Source: Paraburkholderia monticola | GTDB lineage: Bacteria; Pseudomonadota; Gammaproteobacteria; Burkholderiales; Burkholderiaceae | Direction: 5' to 3' | Length of the DNA stretch: 64,000 nt | Assembly (NCBI RefSeq): GCF_001580545.1 | Contig: NZ_LRBG01000012.1 | Location: 1 to 64,000, forward strand | In this document: in pieces, positions 18,625 to 26,095 of the stretch | How positions within the stretch are numbered: the first letter of the stretch is position 1 | Layout of the letters: each line of letters opens with the position of its first letter | The notes under the pieces: model-generated | Databases searched by the model: none | What the model was told of the DNA's origin: nothing | The model's input: the letters and a program-made list of their open reading frames with translations, nothing else | Position numbers and translations under genes: made by a program

Positions 18625-19781
18625 GCGCCGTACACCTCGTCGCCGTCACGCTCGCGTATGCGTGCGCGGCGGCGACCGTTGTCGGCATCGGCTATACCGT
18701 GCTCGCGAGCGCGCTGATCGGGCGTTTCTTCGCGGGGACGGTGGCCGTTCCCTCCAGCTTTCCACCCATTACGGTTATCAAACCACTGCATGGCAACGAG
18801 TGGGCGTTGCTCGACAATCTGTCGAGCTTCTGCGCCCAGGACTATCCCGGGCCCGTGCAATTCCTGTTCGGCGTGCATGACTCGGCCGACACCGCGCTGC
18901 AAACCGTCGACGAATTGCGGCGTCTGCATCCGCAGGCGGACATCACCGTGGTCGCCGACGCGCGTCTGTACGGCCCGAACCGCAAGATCAGCAATATCCT
19001 CAACATGCTGCCGCAGGCGCGCCACGACGTGCTCGTGTTCGCCGACAGCGACGTGTGTGTCGGCCCCGACTATCTGCGCAACGTGGTCGGCGAACTGGAG
19101 AAGCCGGGCGTCGGGCTCGTCACCTGCGCGTATCGCGGTCAGCCCGATCCGGGTTTCTGGCCGCGGCTGTCGGCGATCGCCACCAACTATCAGTTCCTGC
19201 CAGGCGTCGTCACCGGACTCGCGCTCGGGCTCGCGCGGCCGTGCTTCGGCCAGACCATCGCGATGCGCCGCGACACCTATGAGCGGATCGGCGGCTTCAA
19301 GCCGTTCGTGCGGCATCTGGCCGAGGACTACGAGATCGGCGCGGCGGTGCGCGCGGCGGGGGAGCAGGTCGTGATTCCGCCGTTCGCGATTGCGCATGCG
19401 TGTGTCGAAGCGAGCGCGACGCAACTCGTGACGCACGAGCTGCGCTGGAGCCGCACGATTCGCCGCATCGATCCGCTTGGGCACCTCGGCACGGCGCTCG
19501 TGCATCCGTTCGCGTTCGCGCTGCTCGCGCTGGCGTGCTCGGGCGGCGCGCTGTGGGCATGGCTGCTCGCGGCGGTGGCGATCGTCGCGCGTCTTGGGTT
19601 GAAGTGGCGCGCGGATCGGGCGCTGCGCCAGCGGTGCCGCGATCTGTGGCTGCTGCCGTTATGGGATATCGTATCGTTTGCGATTTTCGTCGCGAGCTTC
19701 CGCTCGTCGCGGGTGATCTGGCGGGGCTTCAGCTTCAAGGTCGACGGCGACGGGCTGTTGTCGGCGGCGCAGGACGAATGA
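18621..19781 (+). CDS. hpnI: Hopanoid glycosyltransferase HpnI
   Basis: The 386-residue GT21-type (ceramide-glucosyltransferase-like) enzyme has an N-terminal membrane helix, the VIKPLHG block, the metal-binding DSD in VLVFADSDVCVGPDYL, the catalytic Asp in LAEDYEIG, and a Q/HxxRW-type motif, HELRWSRTIRR. Two or more membrane helices are at the C-terminus. HpnI adds N-acetylglucosamine to bacteriohopanetetrol on the inner membrane. The GTG start overlaps the hpnJ stop. A second HpnI-like gene lies at 23942. Confidence 0.85.
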   Translation: MSAVHLVAVTLAYACAAATVVGIGYTVLASALIGRFFAGTVAVPSSFPPITVIKPLHGNEWALLDNLSSFCAQDYPGPVQFLFGVHDSADTALQTVDELRRLHPQADITVVADARLYGPNRKISNILNMLPQARHDVLVFADSDVCVGPDYLRNVVGELEKPGVGLVTCAYRGQPDPGFWPRLSAIATNYQFLPGVVTGLALGLARPCFGQTIAMRRDTYERIGGFKPFVRHLAEDYEIGAAVRAAGEQVVIPPFAIAHACVEASATQLVTHELRWSRTIRRIDPLGHLGTALVHPFAFALLALACSGGALWAWLLAAVAIVARLGLKWRADRALRQRCRDLWLLPLWDIVSFAIFVASFRSSRVIWRGFSFKVDGDGLLSAAQDE

Positions 19782-19968
19782 CGAACGAACGGCAGATTGG
19801 GTAGGCAATGATCGAAGAAGTGTTGAGTGGGCGAACCAGGAGCGCCCCGCAGGCGAAAGCGAATGCGAACGCCGAGGCGCAACGGGCAGCGACGCGCACG
19901 CTGACACAGCCGGTGGCACGCGCCGTGCGGCACCGCATGTGTATCGAGTTCGCGTGCGAGGTGCCGGC

Positions 19969-21030
19969 ATGATGAAGCATCTGGGCCGCGCGGCTGCGCT
20001 CGCGGGTTTGCTCGTTTCTCTGTGGCTCGTCTGGCGCGAGGATCCGCGCGCCGTGCTCAGCGCGTTGCGCGTGGCTGGCGGCGGTCTCGTGGTGGCCGCG
20101 CTGGCGCACGTGCTGACCATAATCGCCAACGCCTGCGACTGGCGCTCGCTGATTCGCGGCGCGAACCGCCCGAGCTTCGCGAGGATGATGCACCTCGTGT
20201 GGGTGCGCGAATCGGTCAACAGCATGCTGCCGGTCGCGCGGATCGGCGGCGAACTCGTATCGTTCCGCATGTTCAGGCGCTGGGGCGTCAGGTCATCGAC
20301 AGCAGTCGCCAGCACGATCGTCGACATGCAGCTGACCTTGATCAGCCAGCTCATGTTCACGATGGTCGGCATCGGTTTTCTGTTCGCCAATGCGCAATCG
20401 GGCGCGCTGCGGCTCGCCGGACAGCTCGCGTGGGGCGTGCTCGCGTTGACGCCGGTGCTGCTGTTGTTCGGCCTCGTGCAGCACGCGAATCCGTTCCAGC
20501 GCATCACGAGCGCGCTCAATCATATGACGAGCGGCAAGCTCACCACGCTGGTCGGCCAGTCCGCGCAGATCGATCAATCGATCAAGCTGATCTGGCGCCG
20601 CCGCGCGGTCGTGCTGCGCTATCTGTTCTTCTGGCAGCCGCTGCAGTGCCTCGCGACTTCGCTCCAGATCTGGCTCGCGCTCTATTTCCTCGGCGCGCGC
20701 GTGACGCTGGTCGAAGCGGTGGTGATCGAATCGCTGATCCAGGCGATCAGCAGCGCCGCGTTCTTCGTGCCGGGCGGCCTCGGCGTGCAGGAGGGGGCTT
20801 TCGTGTTGATCGGCGGCGCACTGGGGCTCGACCCTGCCACCAGTCTCGCGCTTGCGGCCTCGCGGCGCATTCGCGATGTGCTGGTGTTCGTGCCGGGTCT
20901 GATCGCGTGGCAGTTCTTCGAGGCCTCCGGCGGCACCCGTTCGCAGGCCGCGCCGCACGGCGCGCGCGCCGGACTGGCTGGGCAGCGTTCGAGCCTCGGT
21001 GAGGCGCACCAGCGCCGCGAGCAGCGCTGA
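19969..21030 (+). CDS. hpnL: HpnL-like membrane protein (lysylphosphatidylglycerol synthase TM-region family)
   Basis: The 353-residue protein has about seven or eight membrane segments and the family stretch VPGGLGVQEGAFVLIGGALGL, together with RESVNSMLPVARIGGEL near residue 80. This UPF0104/flippase-like family includes HpnL, found next to hopanoid genes and suspected to move lipids across or between membranes. The start at 19969 is chosen for GAGG seven bases upstream. A 187-base gap separates it from hpnI. The role is inferred from context. Confidence 0.8.
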   Translation: MMKHLGRAAALAGLLVSLWLVWREDPRAVLSALRVAGGGLVVAALAHVLTIIANACDWRSLIRGANRPSFARMMHLVWVRESVNSMLPVARIGGELVSFRMFRRWGVRSSTAVASTIVDMQLTLISQLMFTMVGIGFLFANAQSGALRLAGQLAWGVLALTPVLLLFGLVQHANPFQRITSALNHMTSGKLTTLVGQSAQIDQSIKLIWRRRAVVLRYLFFWQPLQCLATSLQIWLALYFLGARVTLVEAVVIESLIQAISSAAFFVPGGLGVQEGAFVLIGGALGLDPATSLALAASRRIRDVLVFVPGLIAWQFFEASGGTRSQAAPHGARAGLAGQRSSLGEAHQRREQR

Positions 21031-21115
21031 GTGGTCGGCGCGCCGGTTTTCCGCTTGCCCCTTGCCACTGAATGACTTATGCGCGCCACGTAATCGAGGC
21101 GCGCCCTAAACGCAT

Positions 21116-22525
21116 TCAGCGTGTCGCGGCCGCGCGATTGGCCGGAAACGATACCCGGACCGCCAGCCCACGCTCGCCGATCCCGGCGCCCAACTGCAGG
21201 CTCGCGCCGAAATGCTCGGCGATCCGCGCAACGATCGACAGACCCAGCCCGCTACCGGTCGCCTGATTGCCGGTCGCGCGGAAAAAGCGGTGGGTGAGCC
21301 GCTCGAGATCGTCGGGCGCGACACCGGGGCCGTCGTCGCGCACGCTCACCTGTACATGCTCGTCGTCCTGACGCACCGCGACTTCGACGAGACCGCCCAT
21401 GCGTCCGTACTTGATCGCGTTATCGAGCAGATTGTCGAGCAGGATGCCGATCAGCACCGGCTCCGCTTCGATCTCGGCGAGCATGTCGCCAACCAGCATC
21501 ACGTTGATGTGCTTCTGCTGCGCATTGCGTCGGTTCGCGAGCAGCGTGTCTTTGGCGATCACCGCCGGCTTCAGCGGTTCGGTCGGCAGCTTCTCCTGCA
21601 CGTCGAGCCGCGCGAGCAGCAGCAACTGCTCGGCGAGCCGCGCGCTGCGATCGACGCCTTGCACGACGCGCTCCATCGCGAGCCGCTGCAACGCGATGTC
21701 TGGCTCGGCGAGCGCGACCTGCGCCTGCACCTTGATCGCGGCGAGCGGCGTCTTCAGTTCGTGCGCGGCGTCGGCGGTGAAGGCGCGCTCGAGTTCGAGC
21801 GCATGGTGCAGACGCGCGAGCACCTGGTTGATCGCATCGACGAGCGGGCGCACCTCGAGCGGCGTGCGACCGATGCCGACCGGCTCCATGCGGTTGATGT
21901 CGCGCGAACGGAGCACCGCCGACAACTCCCTGAGCGGCGCGAGACTCCAGCCGATGCTGAACCACACGAGCAGCGCGAGCACCGGCAGCCCGATCAGCGT
22001 GGGCCGCGCGATGCGGCTCGCGACACCGCTCACGAGGTCGCTGCGCGTGTTGGCGAGCTCGAACACCCGCACGCTGTGGCCGAGCAGGGTTTCGCGTAAC
22101 GTGAACGAGTGATAGAGCTGACCGCCGAGCGTGACGTCGTGCGCACCGCTCGCAGGCGGAAACGGTAGATCCCATGCAGCGAGCGCCCGCAATTCGGGGC
22201 TGCCCGCCAGAATTTCGCCGTCGATCCCGCGTACCTGAAACAGCGCGTCGCGCGGCAGCGTGTCGTCGTCGTCGAGGTCGCTCGCACCGGGCTCGCCGCC
22301 TCTCTCTTCTTCGCGCACGTCGATGCGCGCGTTCGCGAGCGTGGTGAGGTTGACCGGATCGAGCAGCGCGAGAATCTGCGCGAGTTCGGCGAGGCGCGCT
22401 TCTTCCCACTCGGCGACTTCGCGCGTCGCCTGCCGGTAGCTCGTCACGAGCGCGATGCCCCAGACGATCACGATGCTCGCGAGCACGAGCAGCACGAGGC
22501 GTCGTCGAATCGACGGCCCGATCAT
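21116..22525 (-). CDS. Sensor histidine kinase, PmrB/QseC-like
   Basis: The 469-residue kinase has a first membrane helix (about 10-28), a periplasmic domain of about 145 residues, a second helix (about 175-194) and a HAMP segment. The phospho-acceptor is His255 in FTADAAHELKTPLAA, followed by an ATPase domain with N, G1 (DDGPGVAP) and G2 (GSGLGLSIV) boxes. The periplasmic part carries an acidic patch at residues 71-88 (EEERGGE, then DLDDDD), which could bind Fe(III) or cationic peptides as in PmrB. The start overlaps the regulator stop as ATGA. Confidence 0.9.
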   Translation of the reverse strand: MIGPSIRRRLVLLVLASIVIVWGIALVTSYRQATREVAEWEEARLAELAQILALLDPVNLTTLANARIDVREEERGGEPGASDLDDDDTLPRDALFQVRGIDGEILAGSPELRALAAWDLPFPPASGAHDVTLGGQLYHSFTLRETLLGHSVRVFELANTRSDLVSGVASRIARPTLIGLPVLALLVWFSIGWSLAPLRELSAVLRSRDINRMEPVGIGRTPLEVRPLVDAINQVLARLHHALELERAFTADAAHELKTPLAAIKVQAQVALAEPDIALQRLAMERVVQGVDRSARLAEQLLLLARLDVQEKLPTEPLKPAVIAKDTLLANRRNAQQKHINVMLVGDMLAEIEAEPVLIGILLDNLLDNAIKYGRMGGLVEVAVRQDDEHVQVSVRDDGPGVAPDDLERLTHRFFRATGNQATGSGLGLSIVARIAEHFGASLQLGAGIGERGLAVRVSFPANRAAATR

Positions 22526-23181
22526 TCCTTCTCCATCACGTAGCCGATGTTGCGCACGGTCTTGATCAGGCTTGCGCCGAGCTTCTTGCGCAGGTTCGAC
22601 ACGTGCACCTCGATCGCATTGCTTTCGATTTCTTCCTGCCAGCCGTACAGGCTCTCTTCGAGCCGCGAGCGCGACTGCGGAATGCCGAGATTGGTCAGCA
22701 GTTGCAGCAGAATCGCCCATTCGCGCGACGTGAGCGGCACGCGCGTCGTGTCGACCTGCACCGTTTGCGCGGCCGGATTCACTGTCAGATTCTGGTAACG
22801 AATCAGATCGATACTGCGACCTTGTGCGCGGCGCAGCAGCGCGTGGCACCGCGCGACGAGCTCGGTCAGATCGAACGGCTTGCCGAGGTAATCGTCGGCG
22901 CCCGCCGCGAGACCGCCGACGCGATCCACGACCGTGCCTTTCGCGGTCAGCACCAGCACCGGCACGTCATTACCGGCGTCGCGCAGGCGTTTGAGCAACT
23001 CCATGCCGCTCACGCGCGGCAGCCCGAGGTCGAGTACCACCAATGCATATTGAGTCGTGTCGAGCGCAAGTTCGGCCTTGTGGCCGTCGCGTGCCCAGTC
23101 GACGGTGAAGCCGGCCTGGCGCAGGCCCGCTTCGACACCGCAGCCGATGAGCTCGTCGTCTTCTACGAGGAGTAAACGCAT
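22522..23181 (-). CDS. OmpR-family response regulator, PmrA/QseB-like
   Basis: The 219-residue protein has a receiver domain with phospho-acceptor Asp51 (VVLDLGLP), the acidic pair Asp8/Asp9 and Lys in GKPFDL, then a winged-helix DNA-binding domain ending in EVHVSNLRKKLGASLIKTVRNIGYVM. It is coupled to the kinase gene. It stands between the two hopanoid operons, both of which have PmrA-box-like repeats, so it is the obvious candidate regulator of them. Regulation is inferred. Confidence 0.9.
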   Translation of the reverse strand: MRLLLVEDDELIGCGVEAGLRQAGFTVDWARDGHKAELALDTTQYALVVLDLGLPRVSGMELLKRLRDAGNDVPVLVLTAKGTVVDRVGGLAAGADDYLGKPFDLTELVARCHALLRRAQGRSIDLIRYQNLTVNPAAQTVQVDTTRVPLTSREWAILLQLLTNLGIPQSRSRLEESLYGWQEEIESNAIEVHVSNLRKKLGASLIKTVRNIGYVMEKE

Positions 23182-23209
23182 GTGGAAAATATTCTATGGT
23201 GGGGTGTTA

Positions 23210-23237
23210 TTGCATAACGTCCGGCGTTTTTATGCAA
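23210..23237. promoter_or_regulatory. Inverted repeat upstream of the PmrA-like regulator
   Basis: TTGCATAA (23210-23217) and TTATGCAA (23230-23237) form a perfect eight-base inverted repeat with a 12-base spacer. The repeat starts 29 bases before the regulator's start codon at 23181, so it lies at its promoter or 5' leader. It is AT-rich against a GC-rich background, so it is unlikely by chance. It could be an operator or mRNA hairpin. Confidence 0.45.
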
Positions 23238-23323
23238 GCGACATTGGTGTAAAAGCACGAACAATCTGGCGCGTTCCGAAGTGTAACCACGCCGTTCGTT
23301 AGCCGCTCCATGCCATGTGCGTG

Positions 23324-23356
23324 CTTAAGGTTTCCTTCAGCTTGAATCGATACCAT
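23324..23356 (+). promoter_or_regulatory. PmrA-box-like repeat and -10 hexamer for the hpnI2-hpnK operon
   Basis: CTTAAG-GTTTC-CTTCAG (23324-23340) has one perfect PmrA half-site and one with a single change. TACCAT, a possible -10, follows after exactly ten bases (23351-23356). The 16 bases AGGTTTCCTTCAGCTT are identical to the site before hpnJ at 17023. The site points toward the genes at 23575-26040. Confidence 0.7.
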
Positions 23357-23455
23357 CGACGCGCTATAAAATGGTCGTCGCAGATCGTGATGCATGCGCG
23401 AGACCATGCCGCTGTCAGACCATCGCAACCTGATCGTAAGGACTTCGATGGAGTG

Positions 23456-23578
23456 ATGCGCGAGGCATTCTTTATGCTCGTCGATGACGTCGATGACGTC
23501 GATCAACGGCGTCGACGAGTCCCGCCGTTCGCCAAGCATCCGGTCAGGCCGCAAGGCCATGCACGAGGCACGTTATGA
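23456..23578 (+). CDS. Possible 40-residue leader ORF overlapping the next gene
   Basis: The ORF begins with ATG at 23456 (an in-frame GTG sits at 23453), after GGAG. It ends in a TGA that overlaps the following ATG as ATGA. It encodes an Asp-rich run VDDVDDVD from a nine-base tandem repeat, then a basic stretch QRRRR. The overlap suggests translational coupling, but spacing to GGAG is short and no family is known. Confidence 0.3.
   Translation: MREAFFMLVDDVDDVDQRRRRVPPFAKHPVRPQGHARGTL
23480..23503 (+). repeat. Tandem repeat GTCGATGAC, 2.7 copies
   Basis: Two perfect copies of GTCGATGAC followed by GTCGAT in the leader of the hpnI2-hpnK operon. It encodes the VDDVDDVD run of the possible leader ORF. 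Copy number could vary between strains. Confidence 0.7.
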
Positions 23579-23922
23579 AGCCAGTCACCATCGACATGCT
23601 GCGAGCCCATTTGCTGGTCGCGTCTCTGACGGCCGCGGGGGCCGAAGTGTTGCTCTGTATTGCGCTGCCGGTGCTGCCGTTTTCCGACGCTTTTTTCGCT
23701 TCGACATCGTTCAGGCTATTCGCGCTTGCGGTGATCGTCGGCGGGGTGGTGATCGCGCGCGAATTTGCCGAGGTCGCCTACGAGGTGGCGGTGCGGCGCG
23801 ACTATGCGATTCGCGGCGCGAGTGATTGGCCAGCCGCGATCGCGTCGAATTGTCCGCGCCGCTGGCTCGTCGTGCTCCATCTCCGGCTGACGGGGCAACC
23901 GTTCGTGCTCGCCGAGCACTGA
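23575..23922 (+). CDS. Small two-helix membrane protein in hopanoid operon
   Basis: The 115-residue protein has two hydrophobic segments (about 11-34 and 45-65) and a conserved-looking cytoplasmic tail with REFAEVAYEVAVRRDYAIRG and NCPRRWLVVLHLRLTGQP. No known domain is recognised. It is the first full gene after the PmrA-like box and lies 19 bases before the glycosyltransferase gene, so it probably works with the hopanoid-modifying enzymes or in signalling. Confidence 0.7.
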   Translation: MKPVTIDMLRAHLLVASLTAAGAEVLLCIALPVLPFSDAFFASTSFRLFALAVIVGGVVIAREFAEVAYEVAVRRDYAIRGASDWPAAIASNCPRRWLVVLHLRLTGQPFVLAEH

Positions 23923-23941
23923 CGGACACGGACGGCACACA

Positions 23942-25210
23942 ATGACGGCGCACGCGTTGATTGTCTGCCAATGGCTTCTGTTAGCCGGCTGCATTAGCGC
24001 TTCGATCTACACGGTAGCCGCCGCGCTCGCCATGCCGTTTTTCACCGCGCGGCACAAATCGAATCATCATGGCGGCAGGACCGTCAATCACCCGCATCGC
24101 CGGTCGCTTTGGGGGGCGCTCGATGCTTCGGCCGATCCGTTCGCGCAGGTCGGTGTCAGCGTGCTGAAGCCGCTGTGCGGCGCCGAGCCGCGCCTCTACG
24201 AAAATCTGCGTACCTTCTGCGAGCAGCGCCATCAGCATTTTCAGCTGGTACTGGGCGTCTCGTCGCCGCACGATCCCGCCATTGCGGTGGTACGCCGGTT
24301 GCAGGCCGCCTATCCGACGCGCGACATCGAGCTCGCGATCGACACGCGGGTGCACGGCAGCAATCTGAAAGTCAGCAACCTGATCAACATGGCCGCGCGC
24401 GCGCGTCACGAGGTGATCGTGATCGCCGACAGCGACATCGCGGTCGACGCCGATTATCTCGACAGCGTCGCCGCGCCGCTCGCGGACCCGGGCGTCGGCG
24501 TGGTCACGTGCCTGTACGTCGCGCGCGGTGTCGGCGGTTTCTGGCCGCGCGTCGGTGCGCTGTTCATCAACGAATGGTTCGCACCCTCGGTGCGGGTTGC
24601 GCACGCGATGGGCTCGCGCCGCTTCGGCTTCGGCGCGACGCTCGCGTTGCGGCGCGAGACGCTCGAGCGCATCGGCGGCTTCGACGCGCTGAAGAACTGC
24701 CTCGCCGACGACTACTGGCTCGCCGAACACGTGCGCGAACTTGGTCTGCAAACGGTGCTCTCGCGCGTGATGGTCGCCACCGACGTGATCGAGCCGACTT
24801 TCGCCGCGCTGTGGCAGCGCGAAACGCGCTGGCTGCGAACGATCCGTTCGGTCAATCCGCCGGGTTTCGTGTCGCTGCTGATCACTTTCCCGACGCCGTG
24901 GCTGTTGACGAGCGGCTGGCTGACCGTGTCGCTCGCGACGCGCAGCGCTCACGCACCGCTCGCGGCGGTGATCGCGGGCGCGTCGGCCACCGCGCTATGC
25001 GTTGGCGCGCGCCTGCTGCTGCATCTGCGCGCCGCGCGGCGCTCGCGCACCTTCTGGCGCGATCTGCCGCTCGTGCCGCTGCGCGATACGTTGCTCGCGC
25101 TTCAGTGGCTCGTCAGCGCATTCGGTTCGCACGTCGTATGGCGCGGCGCGCGCATGCAGGTCGGCCGGCCGGCGGCCGAGCGCAGCGGGCAACTGGACAG
25201 CCTGACGTGA
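23942..25210 (+). CDS. hpnI: Second HpnI-type hopanoid glycosyltransferase
   Basis: The 422-residue GT21-like enzyme has an N-terminal membrane helix, the VLKPLCG block, DSD in VIVIADSDIAVDADYL, the catalytic Asp in LADDYWLA, and QRETRWLRTIR as the Q/RxxRW motif. C-terminal membrane helices follow. It is clearly homologous to the enzyme at 18621 but quite diverged, with a longer N-terminal loop. The hpnK gene overlaps its stop by one base (TGATG), so this copy is the one coupled to deacetylation. Which copy handles BHT is not decided by sequence alone. Confidence 0.85.
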   Translation: MTAHALIVCQWLLLAGCISASIYTVAAALAMPFFTARHKSNHHGGRTVNHPHRRSLWGALDASADPFAQVGVSVLKPLCGAEPRLYENLRTFCEQRHQHFQLVLGVSSPHDPAIAVVRRLQAAYPTRDIELAIDTRVHGSNLKVSNLINMAARARHEVIVIADSDIAVDADYLDSVAAPLADPGVGVVTCLYVARGVGGFWPRVGALFINEWFAPSVRVAHAMGSRRFGFGATLALRRETLERIGGFDALKNCLADDYWLAEHVRELGLQTVLSRVMVATDVIEPTFAALWQRETRWLRTIRSVNPPGFVSLLITFPTPWLLTSGWLTVSLATRSAHAPLAAVIAGASATALCVGARLLLHLRAARRSRTFWRDLPLVPLRDTLLALQWLVSAFGSHVVWRGARMQVGRPAAERSGQLDSLT

Positions 25211-26040
25211 TGCAGAACGCTAAGCTTGCCCACTCACGCGGGCTGATCATCACCGCCGACGATTTCGGCCTGCATCAGCGCGTCAATTTCGCGGTCGAGC
25301 GCGCGCATCGCAGCGGCGTGCTGCGCGCCGCGAGTCTGATGGTCGGCGCGCCGGCCGCGAAAGACGCCGTCGCGCGCGCGCGTGCGCTGCCGGAACTGCG
25401 CGTGGGGCTGCATCTGGTGCTGGCCGATGGCGCCGCGCTCGCGCCGCGTGAACAGATCGCCGCGCTTCTCGACGAGAATGGCCGCTTCGGCAGCAACATG
25501 GTGCGCGACGGCGTGCGCTTCTTCTTTCTGCCGCACGTGCGCCGGCAACTCGCCCACGAAATTCGCGCGCAGTTCGAAGCGTTCGCCGCGACGGGCCTCA
25601 CGCTCGACCACGTGAACACCCACAAGCATTTTCATCTGCATCCGACCGTGCTCGGCCTGATCCTCGAGATCGGCCGCGATTACGGCATGAAGGCGATGCG
25701 GCTGCCGTTCGAAGCCAACGCGCCGCTGTGGTTGCGGCCGTGGATCGCGCACGTGAAGACGCGGCTCGAGCGCGCGGGCATCGCGCACAACGACTATGTG
25801 GTCGGCATCGCGGCGAGCGGGCGCATGGACGAGGCGACGTGGCTCGCCGCGCTCGCGGATCTGCCGCACGGCGTCGGCGAAATCTATTGTCATCCGGCGC
25901 TGGCCGGCGACGCCTTGAGCGACGGCATGCACGACTACCGGCATGCCGACGAGTTGCAGGCGCTGCTGTCGCCCAGGGTGGCCGCCGCGATCCGCGCGCT
26001 CGGCGCGCGGGTCGGCGGGTTCGCGGATGTGCTGGCGTAG
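25210..26040 (+). CDS. hpnK: Hopanoid deacetylase HpnK (YdjC/ChbG family)
   Basis: The 276-residue protein has the YdjC-type metal site: ITADDFGLH near residues 14-22 and the histidine cluster HVNTHKHFHLHP in the middle, plus the C-terminal EIYCHPAL. HpnK removes the acetyl group from BHT-N-acetylglucosamine to give BHT-glucosamine, the substrate for HpnJ. Together with hpnI and hpnJ the cyclitol-ether branch is complete here; squalene-hopene cyclase and hpnH/hpnG must lie elsewhere. Confidence 0.9.
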   Translation: MQNAKLAHSRGLIITADDFGLHQRVNFAVERAHRSGVLRAASLMVGAPAAKDAVARARALPELRVGLHLVLADGAALAPREQIAALLDENGRFGSNMVRDGVRFFFLPHVRRQLAHEIRAQFEAFAATGLTLDHVNTHKHFHLHPTVLGLILEIGRDYGMKAMRLPFEANAPLWLRPWIAHVKTRLERAGIAHNDYVVGIAASGRMDEATWLAALADLPHGVGEIYCHPALAGDALSDGMHDYRHADELQALLSPRVAAAIRALGARVGGFADVLA

Positions 26041-26095
26041 CGCAAGCGTGCCCCGCGAGCGGTGATTCGCGAAAGTTGCGATGCGAAGGGCACGC

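Noticed and set aside
23480..23503. Tandem GTCGATGAC as a CRISPR-like repeat
   Set aside because: Unit is nine bases with no spacers and no cas genes nearby.
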